A DNA stretch of 64,000 bases from Musicola paradisiaca NCPPB 2511 (GCF_000400505.1 NZ_CM001857.1:2772591-2836590), one strand, 5' to 3'. Positions 36,401 to 46,449 are shown, counted from the stretch's first letter. Notes: generated by a model not told the origin, from the sequence alone. Made by a program: numbers and translations.

Positions 36401-37262
36401 CCGCCGCAGCGTCGACGGGGTGACGCCGAACTCGGCGCGGAAACGCTGGCTGAAATGGCTGGCGGAGCTGAACCCGCAGGCCAGCGCCACGTCGGTGATC
36501 GATAACCGGGACTGGCGCAGCAGATCCTTCGCCTGCGCCAGCCGGCGCTTCATCACGTATTGATGCGGCGCCATCCCGACGCTCTGGCGAAACATGCGGG
36601 CAAAGTGGAATTCACTCAGCCCGGCTTCCGCCGCCAGATCGCCGATGGTCAACCCTTCCGCCAGACCGGCGTCGATCCGCGCTTGCACCCGTCGCAGCAC
36701 CGCAGGCGCCAGCCCGCCCCGCGCATCCGGCTCAGCCCAACGCAATTGAGAGTAACGTTGCAGCACATGCAGCATCACCAGCGTAGATGCGGAGCTCAGC
36801 ATCATCCGGCTGGCGGGATCGCGCCAGTTGCCGGTCAGCAGAAAGTGGCGATACAGCGCTTCCAACTGCGCATCTCCGATAAAAAATGCGCTCATCAAGA
36901 CAAATGGACGCCGGGCTGCGATCCCAGGTTTTTTCCGCCAGTTGGCGCAGGTGCTCATCGGTACAGTAAAAATGAGCGAAATGCAGATTACCGCGGATGT
37001 CCCAGGTCGACACGCTCTCCTGCGGCATCAGGCAGAAACGACCGGGCGCGCCGCCGTTAAACCAGCCGTCGGGACGTTTGTGATAACTCTCATAACCATC
37101 CTGGACATACATACTGAACGTATGGTGATGGGTATTTTCCAACGTCACCCGATCGTGACTGTTCTGCCAGATGGCCAGTTGCACGTTATTATCCAGCGTC
37201 ACGCTGTCCTGCAGCCGGGTTTTGTAATGTTGTAATACCTCAAAGGCTTCATACTGCTGCAT
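36386..37262 (-). pseudogene. AraC-family regulator, frameshifted
   Basis: The N-terminal half is read from ATG 37262 (MQQYEAFEVLQHYKTRLQDS, sensor motif HHHTFSMYVQDG) and is full of AraC sensor features up to LDERIF. The C-terminal half, from IGDAQLEALYRHF onward, is in another frame and has the complete double helix-turn-helix (LTIGDLAAEAGLSEFHFARMF, SITDVALACGFSSASHFSQRF). The switch falls in a run of six A (plus strand) at 36881-36886. Five A would give one frame of about 291 residues. The break may be a true mutation, transcriptional slippage or a sequencing error. Confidence 0.82.
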
Positions 37263-37360
37263 GCCGAACCCCGCCCCTCGCTTGTTGATTAATCCACTAT
37301 ATACCGTCCACGGTACCCATTGCAGGCACATCGATTTTTCCGTACCGCGGATCATTAAAA

Positions 37361-37502
37361 GCCTATCCCAGTAGGCGTTATTGACGCAGCCAGTTTGGGC
37401 TCGGGAAGCCGCGCAGAAACCGGCGCGTACACGGAGTACGTGAGGATTTCGAGCACTGCCCAGGGCCAAAATGGCAAGTGAAATAGTCCTAATGGGATAG
37501 GC
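37361..37502. repeat. 142-bp element with terminal inverted repeats (MITE-like)
   Basis: The ends are 15-bp inverted repeats with one mismatch: GCCTATCCCAGTAGG at 37361-37375 and CCTAATGGGATAGGC at 37488-37502. The inside has no gene. A clear target duplication was not found. It lies just upstream of the frameshifted AraC gene and downstream of the four-gene AT-rich operon. The sequence looks like a dispersed non-coding element of enterobacteria; copy number was not checked. Confidence 0.72.
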
Positions 37503-37528
37503 TCTAAATATGCCGGCTATTCCAAGAA

Positions 37529-38338
37529 TCATTTGCAGCATATTTTGCATGGCTCGAAACGGCATATCTCCAGAAAGGATTTTTCAAAGCTGAAATCCGC
37601 CGGGCCAAATTTCTTAATACCATAGTGAAAGAGCGCCATCATTAATGCCGGTTTTAATTCCATCAACCACAACTTGACGTCATCGGATTCCCTGTCGAGA
37701 TGCTTCGCCGGCTTATACCTTTTATTATAAACCTCACGGTTTTCATTCATCAGCGCCTTCGCCCGCTCAACCGTTTCATTGATAAAAACTTTAATTTCCT
37801 CCAATGATTTTGAAGTAAACTCATACCGGCCGGTATTTTTCCCGGTGAGTTTCTTGGGTGGGTTAACCAGCATAAAACGAGCCGTCAGCCTATCAATAAA
37901 CTTCTGCTCATCACTATTCAAAATATGCCGATTTTCATACGCAAACTGCTTACAAGCCAAAATGGCCTGCATGCCCTTTTTTTCAATTTCCGGCGGGATC
38001 TCAAAATTAATATAATCATTATGCATGGCAGAACAATCGGCAAATTTGTGATATTTAGGCGCCGAATGACTGTCAAACAGTAACTGCATGTTGGTGCGTT
38101 TTTTTCTGGCTTCTTCAATAAATCGGCTATCCAACTCTGTGAACAATGCATGGGTTAACCAAAGCTGGATAAAATCATTATCCGTTAATAATAACCTTAG
38201 ATTGTCGTTATCGTAATACTTATGGCACAGCTCAACCGTGACGTTAGAAAAAAGGACATGAAACTGATAGGTGAGGCTCTTAAACGACCCCTGGGTAATA
38301 AAATATCGCTCAGGATTGGCTATCGAAGGGTTATTCAT
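37529..38338 (-). CDS. Unrecognised 269-residue protein with Cys/His clusters (gene D of the accessory operon)
   Basis: I do not recognise a family. The protein has no signal peptide and is mainly polar and helical. Notable are KYHKFADCSAMHNDY near the middle (H-x4-C-x3-H), followed by INFEIPPEIEKKG, and a C-terminal cysteine cluster CRFEPCKICC, both possible metal-binding sites. The start codon overlaps the stop of the preceding gene by 8 nt (ATGAATAA), so translation is coupled. It is the last and largest gene of the four-gene AT-rich unit and may be its effector. That role is inference from size and position only. Confidence 0.75.
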   Translation of the reverse strand: MNNPSIANPERYFITQGSFKSLTYQFHVLFSNVTVELCHKYYDNDNLRLLLTDNDFIQLWLTHALFTELDSRFIEEARKKRTNMQLLFDSHSAPKYHKFADCSAMHNDYINFEIPPEIEKKGMQAILACKQFAYENRHILNSDEQKFIDRLTARFMLVNPPKKLTGKNTGRYEFTSKSLEEIKVFINETVERAKALMNENREVYNKRYKPAKHLDRESDDVKLWLMELKPALMMALFHYGIKKFGPADFSFEKSFLEICRFEPCKICCK

Positions 38339-38702
38339 GATCCTTGCCCTGCATAATCTCGTTAAGCCTGTTCGAGTAAACCTCGTCCACCGCCACTGAA
38401 ATAGACAGGATCCCCTTTTCTATCAACACACCTAACGACGAGCGAGCGAGGTCACTTTCTTCATAGTCTTGCGCAATTTTTTTAACGATCTGCACATGCT
38501 CTTTGGTTGTTAACAGGTACTCAGCAAGCAATTCCCTGATTTCATCATAAAATAAGTTGGCTTTGTTTTTCCCATAGATTTCACACATGATTTCTATCAT
38601 TGCAGCAATTTTATGGCTGGGGCGATAACTGATGGTGACATAATCATCGCTATTGCTATTCACCCGTCTTTCATTAATCACATCGGCAAGTTTTTTCATC
38701 AT
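38331..38702 (-). CDS. Ribbon-helix-helix-like protein (gene C of the accessory operon)
   Basis: The protein has about 123 residues from the ATG at 38702; the next codon, at 38699, is also ATG. After a short basic start (MMKKLADVINERR), DYVTISYRPSHKIAAMIEIMCEIYG followed by KNKANLFYDEIRELLAEYL reads as strand-helix-helix. This is the arrangement of MetJ/Arc-type DNA-binding proteins. A C-terminal extension follows. It begins 7 nt after gene B and overlaps gene D. It looks distantly like gene B in layout, so the two may be paralogues. The fold call is pattern-based. Confidence 0.6.
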   Translation of the reverse strand: MMKKLADVINERRVNSNSDDYVTISYRPSHKIAAMIEIMCEIYGKNKANLFYDEIRELLAEYLLTTKEHVQIVKKIAQDYEESDLARSSLGVLIEKGILSISVAVDEVYSNRLNEIMQGKDHE

Positions 38703-38709
38703 GTTCACT

Positions 38710-39126
38710 TTATATTTTATGAGTAAGAATACGCTTAACGTCATCATGCTCTTGTGTATGCGCATTTTCATACTGAAAATACTGATTCACCAAATGACTT
38801 GCATGCTGATCAGGGGCAATTTCATAAAGCCAACTTTTCTCAAGCGCATTCCCTTCATTCAGTTCAGGATTTAATTTATCTGCTTCCGTCGCTAACAAAT
38901 ATCGCGTATCGAAATGGGTAACGTCATTTTTAAAAAATTCATACACCAAATGCTCAATCACCGTATTGATGGCGTTTGCACGTGTATCGTCATACAGTTT
39001 CGTCAATTCATCAAAAACCGCCAAATCCACTTTATGAATCTTAATATTCATTTTAGGCTTAGCAAAATCGGTGTTATTGATCACTTCATCACCGAATTGA
39101 GCGTCATCAATTGAAATTATTTTCAT
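38710..39126 (-). CDS. Ribbon-helix-helix-like protein (gene B of the accessory operon)
   Basis: The 138-residue protein has an internal segment MNIKIHKVDLAVFDELTKLYD, then TRANAINTVIEHLVYEFF, that fits the strand-helix-helix of a ribbon-helix-helix domain at residues 26-66. An acidic N-terminal arm (MKIISIDDAQFGDEV) and a C-terminal tail of unknown role flank it. The start lies inside the preceding gene (20-nt overlap), so the two are translationally coupled. Such proteins are often autorepressing antitoxins or plasmid-type regulators, and an inverted repeat stands at the operon promoter. Confidence 0.6.
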   Translation of the reverse strand: MKIISIDDAQFGDEVINNTDFAKPKMNIKIHKVDLAVFDELTKLYDDTRANAINTVIEHLVYEFFKNDVTHFDTRYLLATEADKLNPELNEGNALEKSWLYEIAPDQHASHLVNQYFQYENAHTQEHDDVKRILTHKI

Positions 39127-39406
39127 GGGTTTTATATCTCTTTTTCACATTGAATGAATCGTTGTAATACGCCGTGATCAGCGCCTCGTTGAACTCGACT
39201 ACGGTCAACCCGCCGCGGCTCTTCAACTTTTCCAGATGTTTTAACAGACCGGAGAGTGTGCCCATCATCACGCTGATGGTTTTTTTATCCAGAATGATTT
39301 TCTCGCCATCGCCCGATTCGGTTCCGAAATCCAGCGCAATATCAATCACCGCCTGCTGGATGTTTCTCTCACTCATACGCTTGTAGGCATGTCGTGTCAG
39401 ATTCAT
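39107..39406 (-). CDS. DUF4258-like small protein (gene A of the accessory operon)
   Basis: The 99-residue protein starts MNLTRHAYKRMSERNI, the H-x4-RM-x2-R-x-I pattern of DUF4258 and of some small RelE/BrnT-like toxins. GTESGDGEKIILDKKTISVMMG continues as predicted strands. AGGAGGT lies 4 nt before the ATG, an almost perfect ribosome binding site. It is the first gene after a near-consensus promoter. A toxin role is suggested only by family resemblance and by the DNA-binding-like protein encoded next. Confidence 0.62.
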   Translation of the reverse strand: MNLTRHAYKRMSERNIQQAVIDIALDFGTESGDGEKIILDKKTISVMMGTLSGLLKHLEKLKSRGGLTVVEFNEALITAYYNDSFNVKKRYKTHENNFN

Positions 39407-39429
39407 AGCTACCTCCTGATGATGAACAG

Positions 39430-39458
39430 ACTATAAAACCAAAATCAGACCATGTAAA
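39430..39458 (-). promoter_or_regulatory. Sigma-70 promoter of the accessory operon
   Basis: On the minus strand TTTACA (39458-39453) and TATAGT (39435-39430) are separated by exactly 17 bp, each one base from consensus. The start codon of gene A is 23 bp beyond the -10 element. Confidence 0.75.
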
Positions 39459-39477
39459 TAGTCATTTTTTGACTTTT
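39457..39477. promoter_or_regulatory. Inverted repeat adjoining the -35 box of the accessory operon
   Basis: AGTCA at 39460-39464 and TGACT at 39470-39474 face each other across five T, with two further matching pairs outside one mismatch. It overlaps the upstream edge of the -35 element, where a repressor would block RNA polymerase. Candidate operator for one of the ribbon-helix-helix-like products. Confidence 0.45.
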
Positions 39478-39695
39478 AATTTATTCACCATGAAAAGCTC
39501 ATGAACAGCAGCCTGAAAACAGTCCACAGAATGCTAATAACGACATGATTAATTTACTCATTATGGTAAATCCTCAACGGCATCCGGCACCTGGCGACAA
39601 ACCGCAAGATGCCGACACCCGCCGCAAGTTTCTGACAGCCAATAACGCCGAGAGCGCGGATAATTAGCGCTCGGAAGTCATGAAGGAATCGATGA

Positions 39696-40592
39696 ATGAA
39701 TAGTCTGCTTTACTGCTCGGTGGTGCTGATTTGGGGCACCACCTGGATCGCCATCAGTCTGCAACAGGGTTCCGTGCCGGCGGAAGTCTCCATTTTCTGG
39801 CGTTTCGCCTGCGCCAGCGCGCTGTCGATGGCGTTCCTGCTCCTCACCCGCCGGTTAAAACCGCTATCGCTCTCCGGCCATCTGCTGTGCATGCTGCAGG
39901 GCGTAACCGTTTTCGGTATGAATTTTTTCTGTTTCTATCATGCCGTCGCCTGGATCCCCAGCGGACTGGAATCGGTCATTTTTTCCATGGCGGTGCTGTT
40001 CAATGCCTTCAATGCGCGGCTGTTTTTCGGCCAGCGGCTGACGCGCAATGTGATGATCGCCGCGCCGTTAGGGCTGTGCGGCATTCTGCTGCTGTTCTGG
40101 CGCGATCTGCAGCACATCAGCGGCAGCCCACAGCTACTCTGGGGGGTGGGCCTGAGCCTGCTCGGTACTTATTGTTTCTCACTGGGCAATATGATCAGCG
40201 CCCGCCATCAACAACTCGGCCGCGACGTCATGACCACCAACGGCTGGGGAATGTTGTACAGCACGTTGGCGATGGGCGCGCTTGCCTGGTCGCTGGGCTA
40301 CCACTTTCAACCGGAAACCTCGTTGCGCTATCTCGGCTCGCTGTTCTATCTGGCGGTGTTCGGCTCGGTGATTGGCTTCGGCGCCTATTTCATCCTGGTC
40401 GGCCGCATCGGCGCCAGTCAGGCGGCCTATTCAACCCTGCTGTTTCCGCTGGTGGCGCTGTCGGTATCCACGTTGTACGAGGGGTATGAATGGCATCCCA
40501 ATGCCGTGGCGGGACTGGTGTTGATTCTGGTGGGTAATGCGGTGATGTTTTACCGACCGCGGCCGGCCGCTAAAGTGGTCGAACAGCACTAA
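39696..40592 (+). CDS. EamA/DMT-family permease
   Basis: The 298-residue membrane protein has about ten hydrophobic segments and two EamA repeats (LIWGTTWIAISLQQGSVPAEVSIFWRF at the start, GSVIGFGAYFILVGRIGASQAAYSTLLFPL in the second half). The family exports metabolites or drugs; the substrate is unknown. It converges with rhlE, with a 78-bp gap. It differs clearly from RhtA encoded earlier in the window. Confidence 0.85.
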   Translation: MNSLLYCSVVLIWGTTWIAISLQQGSVPAEVSIFWRFACASALSMAFLLLTRRLKPLSLSGHLLCMLQGVTVFGMNFFCFYHAVAWIPSGLESVIFSMAVLFNAFNARLFFGQRLTRNVMIAAPLGLCGILLLFWRDLQHISGSPQLLWGVGLSLLGTYCFSLGNMISARHQQLGRDVMTTNGWGMLYSTLAMGALAWSLGYHFQPETSLRYLGSLFYLAVFGSVIGFGAYFILVGRIGASQAAYSTLLFPLVALSVSTLYEGYEWHPNAVAGLVLILVGNAVMFYRPRPAAKVVEQH

Positions 40593-40670
40593 GACCACGC
40601 CGCTTCGGCGATTCGACCGCTCCGGCCATGTCCCACGCTGATGCGTAGTGGCCGGAACGGCGATGGCAGG

Positions 40671-42029
40671 TTACTGGCCGCTGGTTGGCTTACGCGGCGG
40701 GCGACGACGGGCCGTTTGCCCATCCGGACGCTGGCCCGCCGGACGTACCGAACCTTCACGTCGCGGATGACGAGCGCGATCGCCTTGCGGCCGATTCTGC
40801 GCCCCCTCATCCTGCGAACGCCCGCCCTGACGCGGTGCTCCGCCGCGCCCGCCTTGGCGACCGTTCTGGATCGGCTCAGCCTTGATGCTGGGATCCGGCT
40901 CATAACCGGGGATAGCCACGCGCGGAATATCCCGCTTCAACAGCCGTTCGATATCCCGCAGCAATTTATGCTCATCCACGCAGACCAGCGACAGCGCCTC
41001 ACCGGTAGAGGCGGCGCGCCCGGTTCGGCCGATGCGGTGGACGTAATCCTCCGGCACGTTCGGCAGCTCATAGTTCACCACATGCGGCAACTGGTCGATA
41101 TCCAGCCCGCGTGCGGCGATATCCGTCGCAACCAGCACGCGGATTTCGCCATCTTTGAAATTGGCCAGCGCACGGGTACGCGCCCCCTGGCTTTTGTTGC
41201 CGTGAATGGCAGCGGCGGTAATGCCGTCTTTATTCAACTGTTCCGCCAGATGGTTGGCGCCATGTTTGGTACGGGTAAAGACCAGCACCTGCCGCCAGTT
41301 ATTCTGACCGATCAGGTGTGAAAGCAACTCGCGCTTGCGCTTCTTGTCCACCAGGTGTACGTGCTGCGTCACCAGCTCCGACGGCGTATTGCGGCGCACC
41401 ACTTCCACCGAGGCCGGGTTGGTCAGCAATTTTCCAGCCAGCGCTTTGATCTCGTCGGAGAAGGTGGCGGAAAACAGCAGGTTCTGCCGCTTGGCCGGCA
41501 ATTTCGCCAGCACCCGGCGAATATCGTGGATAAAGCCCATATCCAGCATGCGATCGGCTTCATCCAGCACCAGAATATCCACCTTCGACAAATCCACCGC
41601 GTTCTGGTGTTCCAGATCCAGCAGGCGGCCCGGCGTCGCGATCAGGATGTCGACGCCGCCCCGCAGTTTCATCATCTGTGGATTGATACTCACGCCGCCG
41701 AACACCACCAATGAGCGCAAACGCAGGTATTTGCTGTACGCCGTGACGTTATCGCCAATCTGCGCCGCCAGTTCGCGCGTCGGCGTCAGGATCAGCGCCC
41801 GTACCGGGCGGCGGCCTTTCGCCTGCGGCGGATTATCATTCAGCAGTTGCAGCAACGGCAGCGTAAAACCGGCGGTCTTGCCGGTACCCGTTTGGGCGCT
41901 GGCCATCAGGTCGCGCCCTTCCAGCACCACAGGAATCGCCTGGCGCTGAACCGGCGTCGGCTCACGGTACCCCTGCTCTTCCACCGCGCGCAAAATATCG
42001 GCACTCAGGCCGAGAGATTCAAAAGACAT
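40671..42029 (-). CDS. rhlE: ATP-dependent RNA helicase RhlE
   Basis: The 452-residue DEAD-box protein has [10 protein letters not shown] at 43-52, [26 protein letters not shown] and HRIGRTGRA, in order. The C-terminal tail is rich in Gly, Arg and Gln and disordered, as in E. coli RhlE. It remodels RNA duplexes in ribosome maturation and mRNA decay. The gene neighbourhood (rhlE next to ybhGFSR) is that of E. coli, but the regulator gene cecR, which lies between them there, is absent. Confidence 0.95.
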   Translation of the reverse strand: MSFESLGLSADILRAVEEQGYREPTPVQRQAIPVVLEGRDLMASAQTGTGKTAGFTLPLLQLLNDNPPQAKGRRPVRALILTPTRELAAQIGDNVTAYSKYLRLRSLVVFGGVSINPQMMKLRGGVDILIATPGRLLDLEHQNAVDLSKVDILVLDEADRMLDMGFIHDIRRVLAKLPAKRQNLLFSATFSDEIKALAGKLLTNPASVEVVRRNTPSELVTQHVHLVDKKRKRELLSHLIGQNNWRQVLVFTRTKHGANHLAEQLNKDGITAAAIHGNKSQGARTRALANFKDGEIRVLVATDIAARGLDIDQLPHVVNYELPNVPEDYVHRIGRTGRAASTGEALSLVCVDEHKLLRDIERLLKRDIPRVAIPGYEPDPSIKAEPIQNGRQGGRGGAPRQGGRSQDEGAQNRPQGDRARHPRREGSVRPAGQRPDGQTARRRPPRKPTSGQ

Positions 42030-42580
42030 AATAGAGAACTACTCCAGATCAGCCCTGAACAGCTTATCCGCGTATGCGGTTTTCAGGGCGAAAACAGATG
42101 GGTTCGACACCGTTGCCGACGGTTTGCCAGACAACGCCTCAACCCAGATGAATGGGCACCAACTGCACAGTATCAACTGCCCGCGATAGTAACAGAAAAC
42201 CCCTTGTTTGAGGAATTTTTATCTATACATCACATTTTCTTTGCCGCTTTATGCGGCAGAATGGCCAGCATTACTATACATATCAGTATGTTGTTGTTTG
42301 ATGGAGAAAACAGCCGTTATACCCCAAATAATTCGAGTTGCAGGACAACCGGCAGGCGTGTTGAACAACGCCAAGCGCCGGCCCTTTAGGGCGAGGCTCA
42401 TTGATGGGCCGAGTCACGCAGCCAACACACCTGCAACTTGATATATGACGGGTATACATCACCGCCGTCAGGGCCACGGACAGCACGAATGATGCGGCGG
42501 ATTGTGCATAACGAGTTATCCTTTTCAAAAACAGGAACCCAAAAACAGGAACGTTATCGCGACACGCATTCGGGAGAGCT
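42030..42580. other. Spacer between rhlE and ybhG with an ERIC-like repeat; cecR absent
   Basis: This 551-base region carries the divergent start regions of rhlE and ybhG and the palindromic repeat at 42316-42457. In E. coli the TetR-type gene cecR occupies this place. No TetR-like frame was found here. Confidence 0.5.
42316..42457. repeat. ERIC-like palindromic intergenic repeat with variant centre
   Basis: The ends are inverted copies: GTTATACCCC with ATTCGAGTTGCAGG on the left, and CCTGCAACTTGATATATGAC then GGGTATAC on the right. These match the outer ends of the copy at 31077, but the centre differs (CGCCGGCCCTTTAGGGCGAGG). The element may fold into a long hairpin in RNA. Confidence 0.72.
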
Positions 42581-43585
42581 ATGAACAAAAAAACCGGGCT
42601 ATTGACGGCGCTTGCATTGTTGGCCGTCGCCGCTGTCGGTTATGGCGTAACGGAATACCGACGACAGCAGGATACGCCGCTGACGCTATACGGCAACGTA
42701 GATATCCGCAGCGTCCATTTGGGGTTTCGCGTCGGCGGGCGTCTGGCGACACTCAATGTAGACGAGGGGGACGCCATCCAACCGGGGCAGGCGTTAGCCC
42801 AACTGGATGACGCGCCGTACCGAAACGCGCTGCGGCAGGCGCAGGCCAACGTCGCCAGCGCCCAGTCTCAACTGGCGTTGCTGCGGGAAGGCTATCGCAG
42901 CGAGGAAATCGAACAGGTGCGCTCGCAGATGGCGCAGGCACAAGCCGCCTACGACTATGCCAACCGCTTCTACCAGCGCCAATTGGGGCTGTGGCAACAG
43001 CGCACCGTCGCCGCCAACACGCTGGAAGACGCCAAAGCCACGCGGGATCAGGCGCTGGCCACGCTGAACGCCGCCAAAGAAAAATTCAGCCAGTACCAGC
43101 GCGGCAACCGGCCGCAGGAAATCGCCGCCGCCGAAGCGTCGCTGGCGCAGACGCAGGCCGCCGAAGCGCAGGCCGAACTGAATCTCCAGGATACGGCGCT
43201 ACATGCCCCTTCGGCCGGCGTCATTCTGACCCGCGCCGCCGAGGCCGGCAGCATGCTGAGCGCCGGCGGCACCGTTTTTACCCTCTCACTCACCCATCCG
43301 GTCTGGATCCGCGCCTACGTCAGTGAAAAAAATCTGGGTCGCACCGCCCCCGGCAGCGAGGTACTGATCTTTACCGACGGACGCCCCGCGCATCCCTACC
43401 ACGGCAAAATCGGTTTTGTCTCACCCAGCGCCGAATTCACGCCCAAAAATGTGGAAACCGACGATCTGCGTACCGATCTGGTCTATCGGCTGCGAATTAT
43501 CGTCGGCGATGCCGACGACGGTCTGCGGCAAGGTATGCCGGTCACGCTACGTCTGGTACAGGACACCGCGTCGCATGGGCAATGA
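42581..43585 (+). CDS. ybhG: HlyD-type membrane fusion protein YbhG
   Basis: The 334-residue protein has one N-terminal membrane anchor ([17 protein letters not shown]), then a lipoyl-like half motif ([27 protein letters not shown]) and a coiled-coil hairpin rich in Ala and Gln, then the second half ([20 protein letters not shown]). It links the ABC exporter YbhFSR to an outer-membrane channel such as TolC. The stop codon overlaps the start of ybhF by 11 nt. The operon order ybhG-F-S-R is that of E. coli. Confidence 0.93.
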   Translation: MNKKTGLLTALALLAVAAVGYGVTEYRRQQDTPLTLYGNVDIRSVHLGFRVGGRLATLNVDEGDAIQPGQALAQLDDAPYRNALRQAQANVASAQSQLALLREGYRSEEIEQVRSQMAQAQAAYDYANRFYQRQLGLWQQRTVAANTLEDAKATRDQALATLNAAKEKFSQYQRGNRPQEIAAAEASLAQTQAAEAQAELNLQDTALHAPSAGVILTRAAEAGSMLSAGGTVFTLSLTHPVWIRAYVSEKNLGRTAPGSEVLIFTDGRPAHPYHGKIGFVSPSAEFTPKNVETDDLRTDLVYRLRIIVGDADDGLRQGMPVTLRLVQDTASHGQ

Positions 43586-45323
43586 CCGCGCGCTGATTCA
43601 ACTGGAGGCGCTGGAAAAACGGTTCACCGGCATGGAGAGACCCGCCGTAGCCCGGCTGACCGCCGAGATCCACGGCGGCGCGGTAACGGGTCTGGTCGGC
43701 CCGGACGGCGCCGGCAAGACCACGTTGATGCGCATGCTCGCCGGATTATTGACGCCCGGCGCCGGCAGTCTTCGGGTGCTGGGGCTCGATCCTATCGCCG
43801 ACGATCGCCAACTGCATGCCCGCTTGGGCTACATGCCGCAGAAATTTGGGCTGTACGAAGATTTAACGGTGATGGAAAACCTGACGCTGTATGCCGATTT
43901 ACGCGGCATCACCGGCGCATTGCGGCAGGCCACGTTCGAGCGGCTACTGACCTTTACCGACCTCACCCGTTTCACCGGCCGGTTGGCCGGCAAGCTTTCC
44001 GGCGGCATGAAGCAGAAACTGGGGCTGGCCTGTACCCTGCTGGGGCAACCCGATGTGTTGCTGCTGGATGAACCGGGCGTCGGCGTCGACCCCATCTCCC
44101 GCCGTGAGCTGTGGCGCATGGTGCACGAACTGGCGAACGACGGCATGTTGATCCTGTGGAGCACCTCCTATTTGGACGAAGCGGAGCAATGCCGCGATGT
44201 CCTGCTGCTCAACGAAGGTACCCTGCTGTACCGCGGCGCGCCCGCCGACCTGACCCGCCGCATGGCCGGCCGCTGCCTGCTGATCGACCACGCCGACGGC
44301 AGTCATCGCCGGCTGTTGCAGCAGGCTTTGCGGCAACCACAGGTCAGCGATGGCGTGATTCAGGGGCGTTATGTCCGGCTGATTCTACGACCGGAGGCCG
44401 ATCGCGCCGCCCTGCTGCAAGCGCTGGGCCTGTCGCCGGCCCAGGTGCGGGAGACGGAACCGCGTTTCGAAGACGCCTTTATCGATCTGCTGGGCGGCGG
44501 GCCGACGCAGGCCTCGTCGCTGGCGAAAATCATGCCGCAAATCGATACCCACCGCGGCGAGACGGTGATCGAAGCCCGTGATCTGACCAAAAAATTCGGC
44601 GATTTCGCCGCCACCGACCAGGTGAATTTTCAGGTACGACGCGGGGAAATTTTCGGCCTGCTGGGGCCGAACGGCGCCGGGAAATCCACCACCTTCCGCA
44701 TGATGTGCGGTTTGTTGGTGCCAACTTCCGGGCAGGCGCTGGTGTTGGGCATGGATCTGAAAACCAGCTCCGGCAAAGCGCGGCAGCATCTCGGCTATAT
44801 GGCGCAGAAGTTTTCACTGTACGGCAACCTGACGGTGGAACAGAATCTGCGCTTCTTTTCCGGGGTGTATGGGCTCGCCGGGCAGCGTCAGCGGCAAAAG
44901 ATGGCGGGCATGACGCAGGCGTTCAACTTCACCCCCATCTATCGCCAAACGCCGGATTCGCTGCCGCTGGGCTTCAAGCAGCGTCTGGCGTTGGCCTGCG
45001 CCCTGATGCACGAGCCGGATATCCTGTTTCTGGATGAGCCGACCTCCGGCGTCGATCCCTTAACCCGCCGGGAATTCTGGCAGCACATCAATGGCATGGT
45101 GGACAAAGGCGTCACCGTCATGGTGACTACCCATTTCATGGACGAAGCGGAATACTGCGATCGGATCGGGCTGGTGTACCGCGGCCGGCTTATCGCCAGC
45201 GGCACGCCGGATGACCTGAAACAACAAGCGGCCGATGCAGACCATCCGGATCCCACCATGGAGCAAGCCTTCATCTCGCTGGTGCAGGCTTATGATAAGG
45301 AGCAGCAGGATGTCACCGGATAG
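43575..45323 (+). CDS. ybhF: ABC exporter ATP-binding protein YbhF (two ATPase domains)
   Basis: The 582-residue protein is a tandem ABC ATPase: the first Walker [10 protein letters not shown] lies near residue 38, the second GPNGAGKST near 365, and both halves have Walker B ([22 protein letters not shown]). The first signature is LSGGMKQK; the second is LPLGFKQR, which departs from LSGGQ. The ATG at 43575 lies inside ybhG, and the longer in-frame extension is not used. It powers YbhS/YbhR, an exporter linked in E. coli to cation and drug tolerance. Confidence 0.93.
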   Translation: MGNDRALIQLEALEKRFTGMERPAVARLTAEIHGGAVTGLVGPDGAGKTTLMRMLAGLLTPGAGSLRVLGLDPIADDRQLHARLGYMPQKFGLYEDLTVMENLTLYADLRGITGALRQATFERLLTFTDLTRFTGRLAGKLSGGMKQKLGLACTLLGQPDVLLLDEPGVGVDPISRRELWRMVHELANDGMLILWSTSYLDEAEQCRDVLLLNEGTLLYRGAPADLTRRMAGRCLLIDHADGSHRRLLQQALRQPQVSDGVIQGRYVRLILRPEADRAALLQALGLSPAQVRETEPRFEDAFIDLLGGGPTQASSLAKIMPQIDTHRGETVIEARDLTKKFGDFAATDQVNFQVRRGEIFGLLGPNGAGKSTTFRMMCGLLVPTSGQALVLGMDLKTSSGKARQHLGYMAQKFSLYGNLTVEQNLRFFSGVYGLAGQRQRQKMAGMTQAFNFTPIYRQTPDSLPLGFKQRLALACALMHEPDILFLDEPTSGVDPLTRREFWQHINGMVDKGVTVMVTTHFMDEAEYCDRIGLVYRGRLIASGTPDDLKQQAADADHPDPTMEQAFISLVQAYDKEQQDVTG

Positions 45324-46449
45324 CACCCGTTTTTCCTGGCGTCGGTTGCGCGCGCTGTGCCTGAAAGAGACGCGCCAGATTCTGCGCGACCCCAGCAGCG
45401 CGCTGATCGCATTCGTGATCCCGCTGTTGCTGCTGTTCATCTTCGGTTACGGCATCAATCTCGACTCTAGCCGTCTGCATGTCGGCGTACTGCTGGAACA
45501 ACGCAGCGACGACGCCAACAGCCTGGCGCGGGCGTTTTCCGGCTCGCCGTTCCTCCAACCGGTCATCAGTGATAATCGCCCGGCGCTGATCGCCATGATG
45601 CAGGAAGGGCGGATCCGCGGCCTGATCGTGATCCCGCCGGACTTCGCCGCACGCATGGCGCGCCCGGAGGACAACGCGCCGATCCAGGTGATCACCGACG
45701 GTAGCGAGCCCAACACCGCGAATTTCGTCAAAGGCTACGCGCAAGGGGTATGGCTGGTCTGGCAACAGGAACGGGCCCGGGAACGCGGGGAGAATTTCAG
45801 CCAATTGATTGACGTGCAGTCGCGTTACTGGTTCAACGCCGCCGCCATCAGCCAGCATTTCATCATTCCCGGCGCCATCACCATCATCATGACGGTGATC
45901 GGCGCCATCCTGACCTCGCTGGTGATCGCCCGAGAATGGGAGCGCGGCACCATGGAAGCCCTGCTGTCCACCCAGGTGACGCGCACCGAACTGCTGCTGA
46001 CCAAGCTGATCCCTTACTATGTGCTGGGAATGATCGCCATGGTGTTGTGCGTCGCGGTGGCGGTATTCGTGTTGCATGTCCCCTATCGCGGCTCGCTGTG
46101 GTTGCTGTTCGGTTTTAGCAGCCTGTTTCTGGCCTGTACGCTCGGCATGGGGTTATTGATCTCCACCCTGACCCGCAACCAGTTCAATGCCGCGATGGTG
46201 GCGCTGAATGCCGCGTTTTTACCTGCGGTGATGCTCTCTGGCTTCATTTTTGAAATCAACAGCATGCCGGCACTGGTGCAGGCGGTTTCCTACCTGATCC
46301 CGGCCCGTTATTTCGTCAGCACGCTGCAAACGCTGTTTCTGGCGGGCAACATCGGCAGTGTGCTGTTGATCAACCTGCTGTTTTTGATCGTCTCCGCGGT
46401 GTTTTTCATCGGCCTGACGGCCTGGAAAACACGGCGGCGCCTGGATTAA
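45310..46449 (+). CDS. ybhS: ABC exporter permease YbhS
   Basis: The 379-residue ABC2-type permease has one transmembrane segment near the N-terminus, a large periplasmic loop (residues about 50-180) and five more segments ([29 protein letters not shown], then the C-terminal block). It overlaps ybhF by 14 nt and AAGGAG precedes the ATG. It forms a heterodimeric channel with YbhR. Confidence 0.93.
   Translation: MSPDSTRFSWRRLRALCLKETRQILRDPSSALIAFVIPLLLLFIFGYGINLDSSRLHVGVLLEQRSDDANSLARAFSGSPFLQPVISDNRPALIAMMQEGRIRGLIVIPPDFAARMARPEDNAPIQVITDGSEPNTANFVKGYAQGVWLVWQQERARERGENFSQLIDVQSRYWFNAAAISQHFIIPGAITIIMTVIGAILTSLVIAREWERGTMEALLSTQVTRTELLLTKLIPYYVLGMIAMVLCVAVAVFVLHVPYRGSLWLLFGFSSLFLACTLGMGLLISTLTRNQFNAAMVALNAAFLPAVMLSGFIFEINSMPALVQAVSYLIPARYFVSTLQTLFLAGNIGSVLLINLLFLIVSAVFFIGLTAWKTRRRLD

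Noticed and set aside
36732..37565. Single 277-residue minus-strand protein across the MITE-like element and AraC gene
   Set aside because: Its first part is translated element sequence and its last part runs out of frame in the AraC C-terminal half; the true gene starts at 37262 and is frameshifted.
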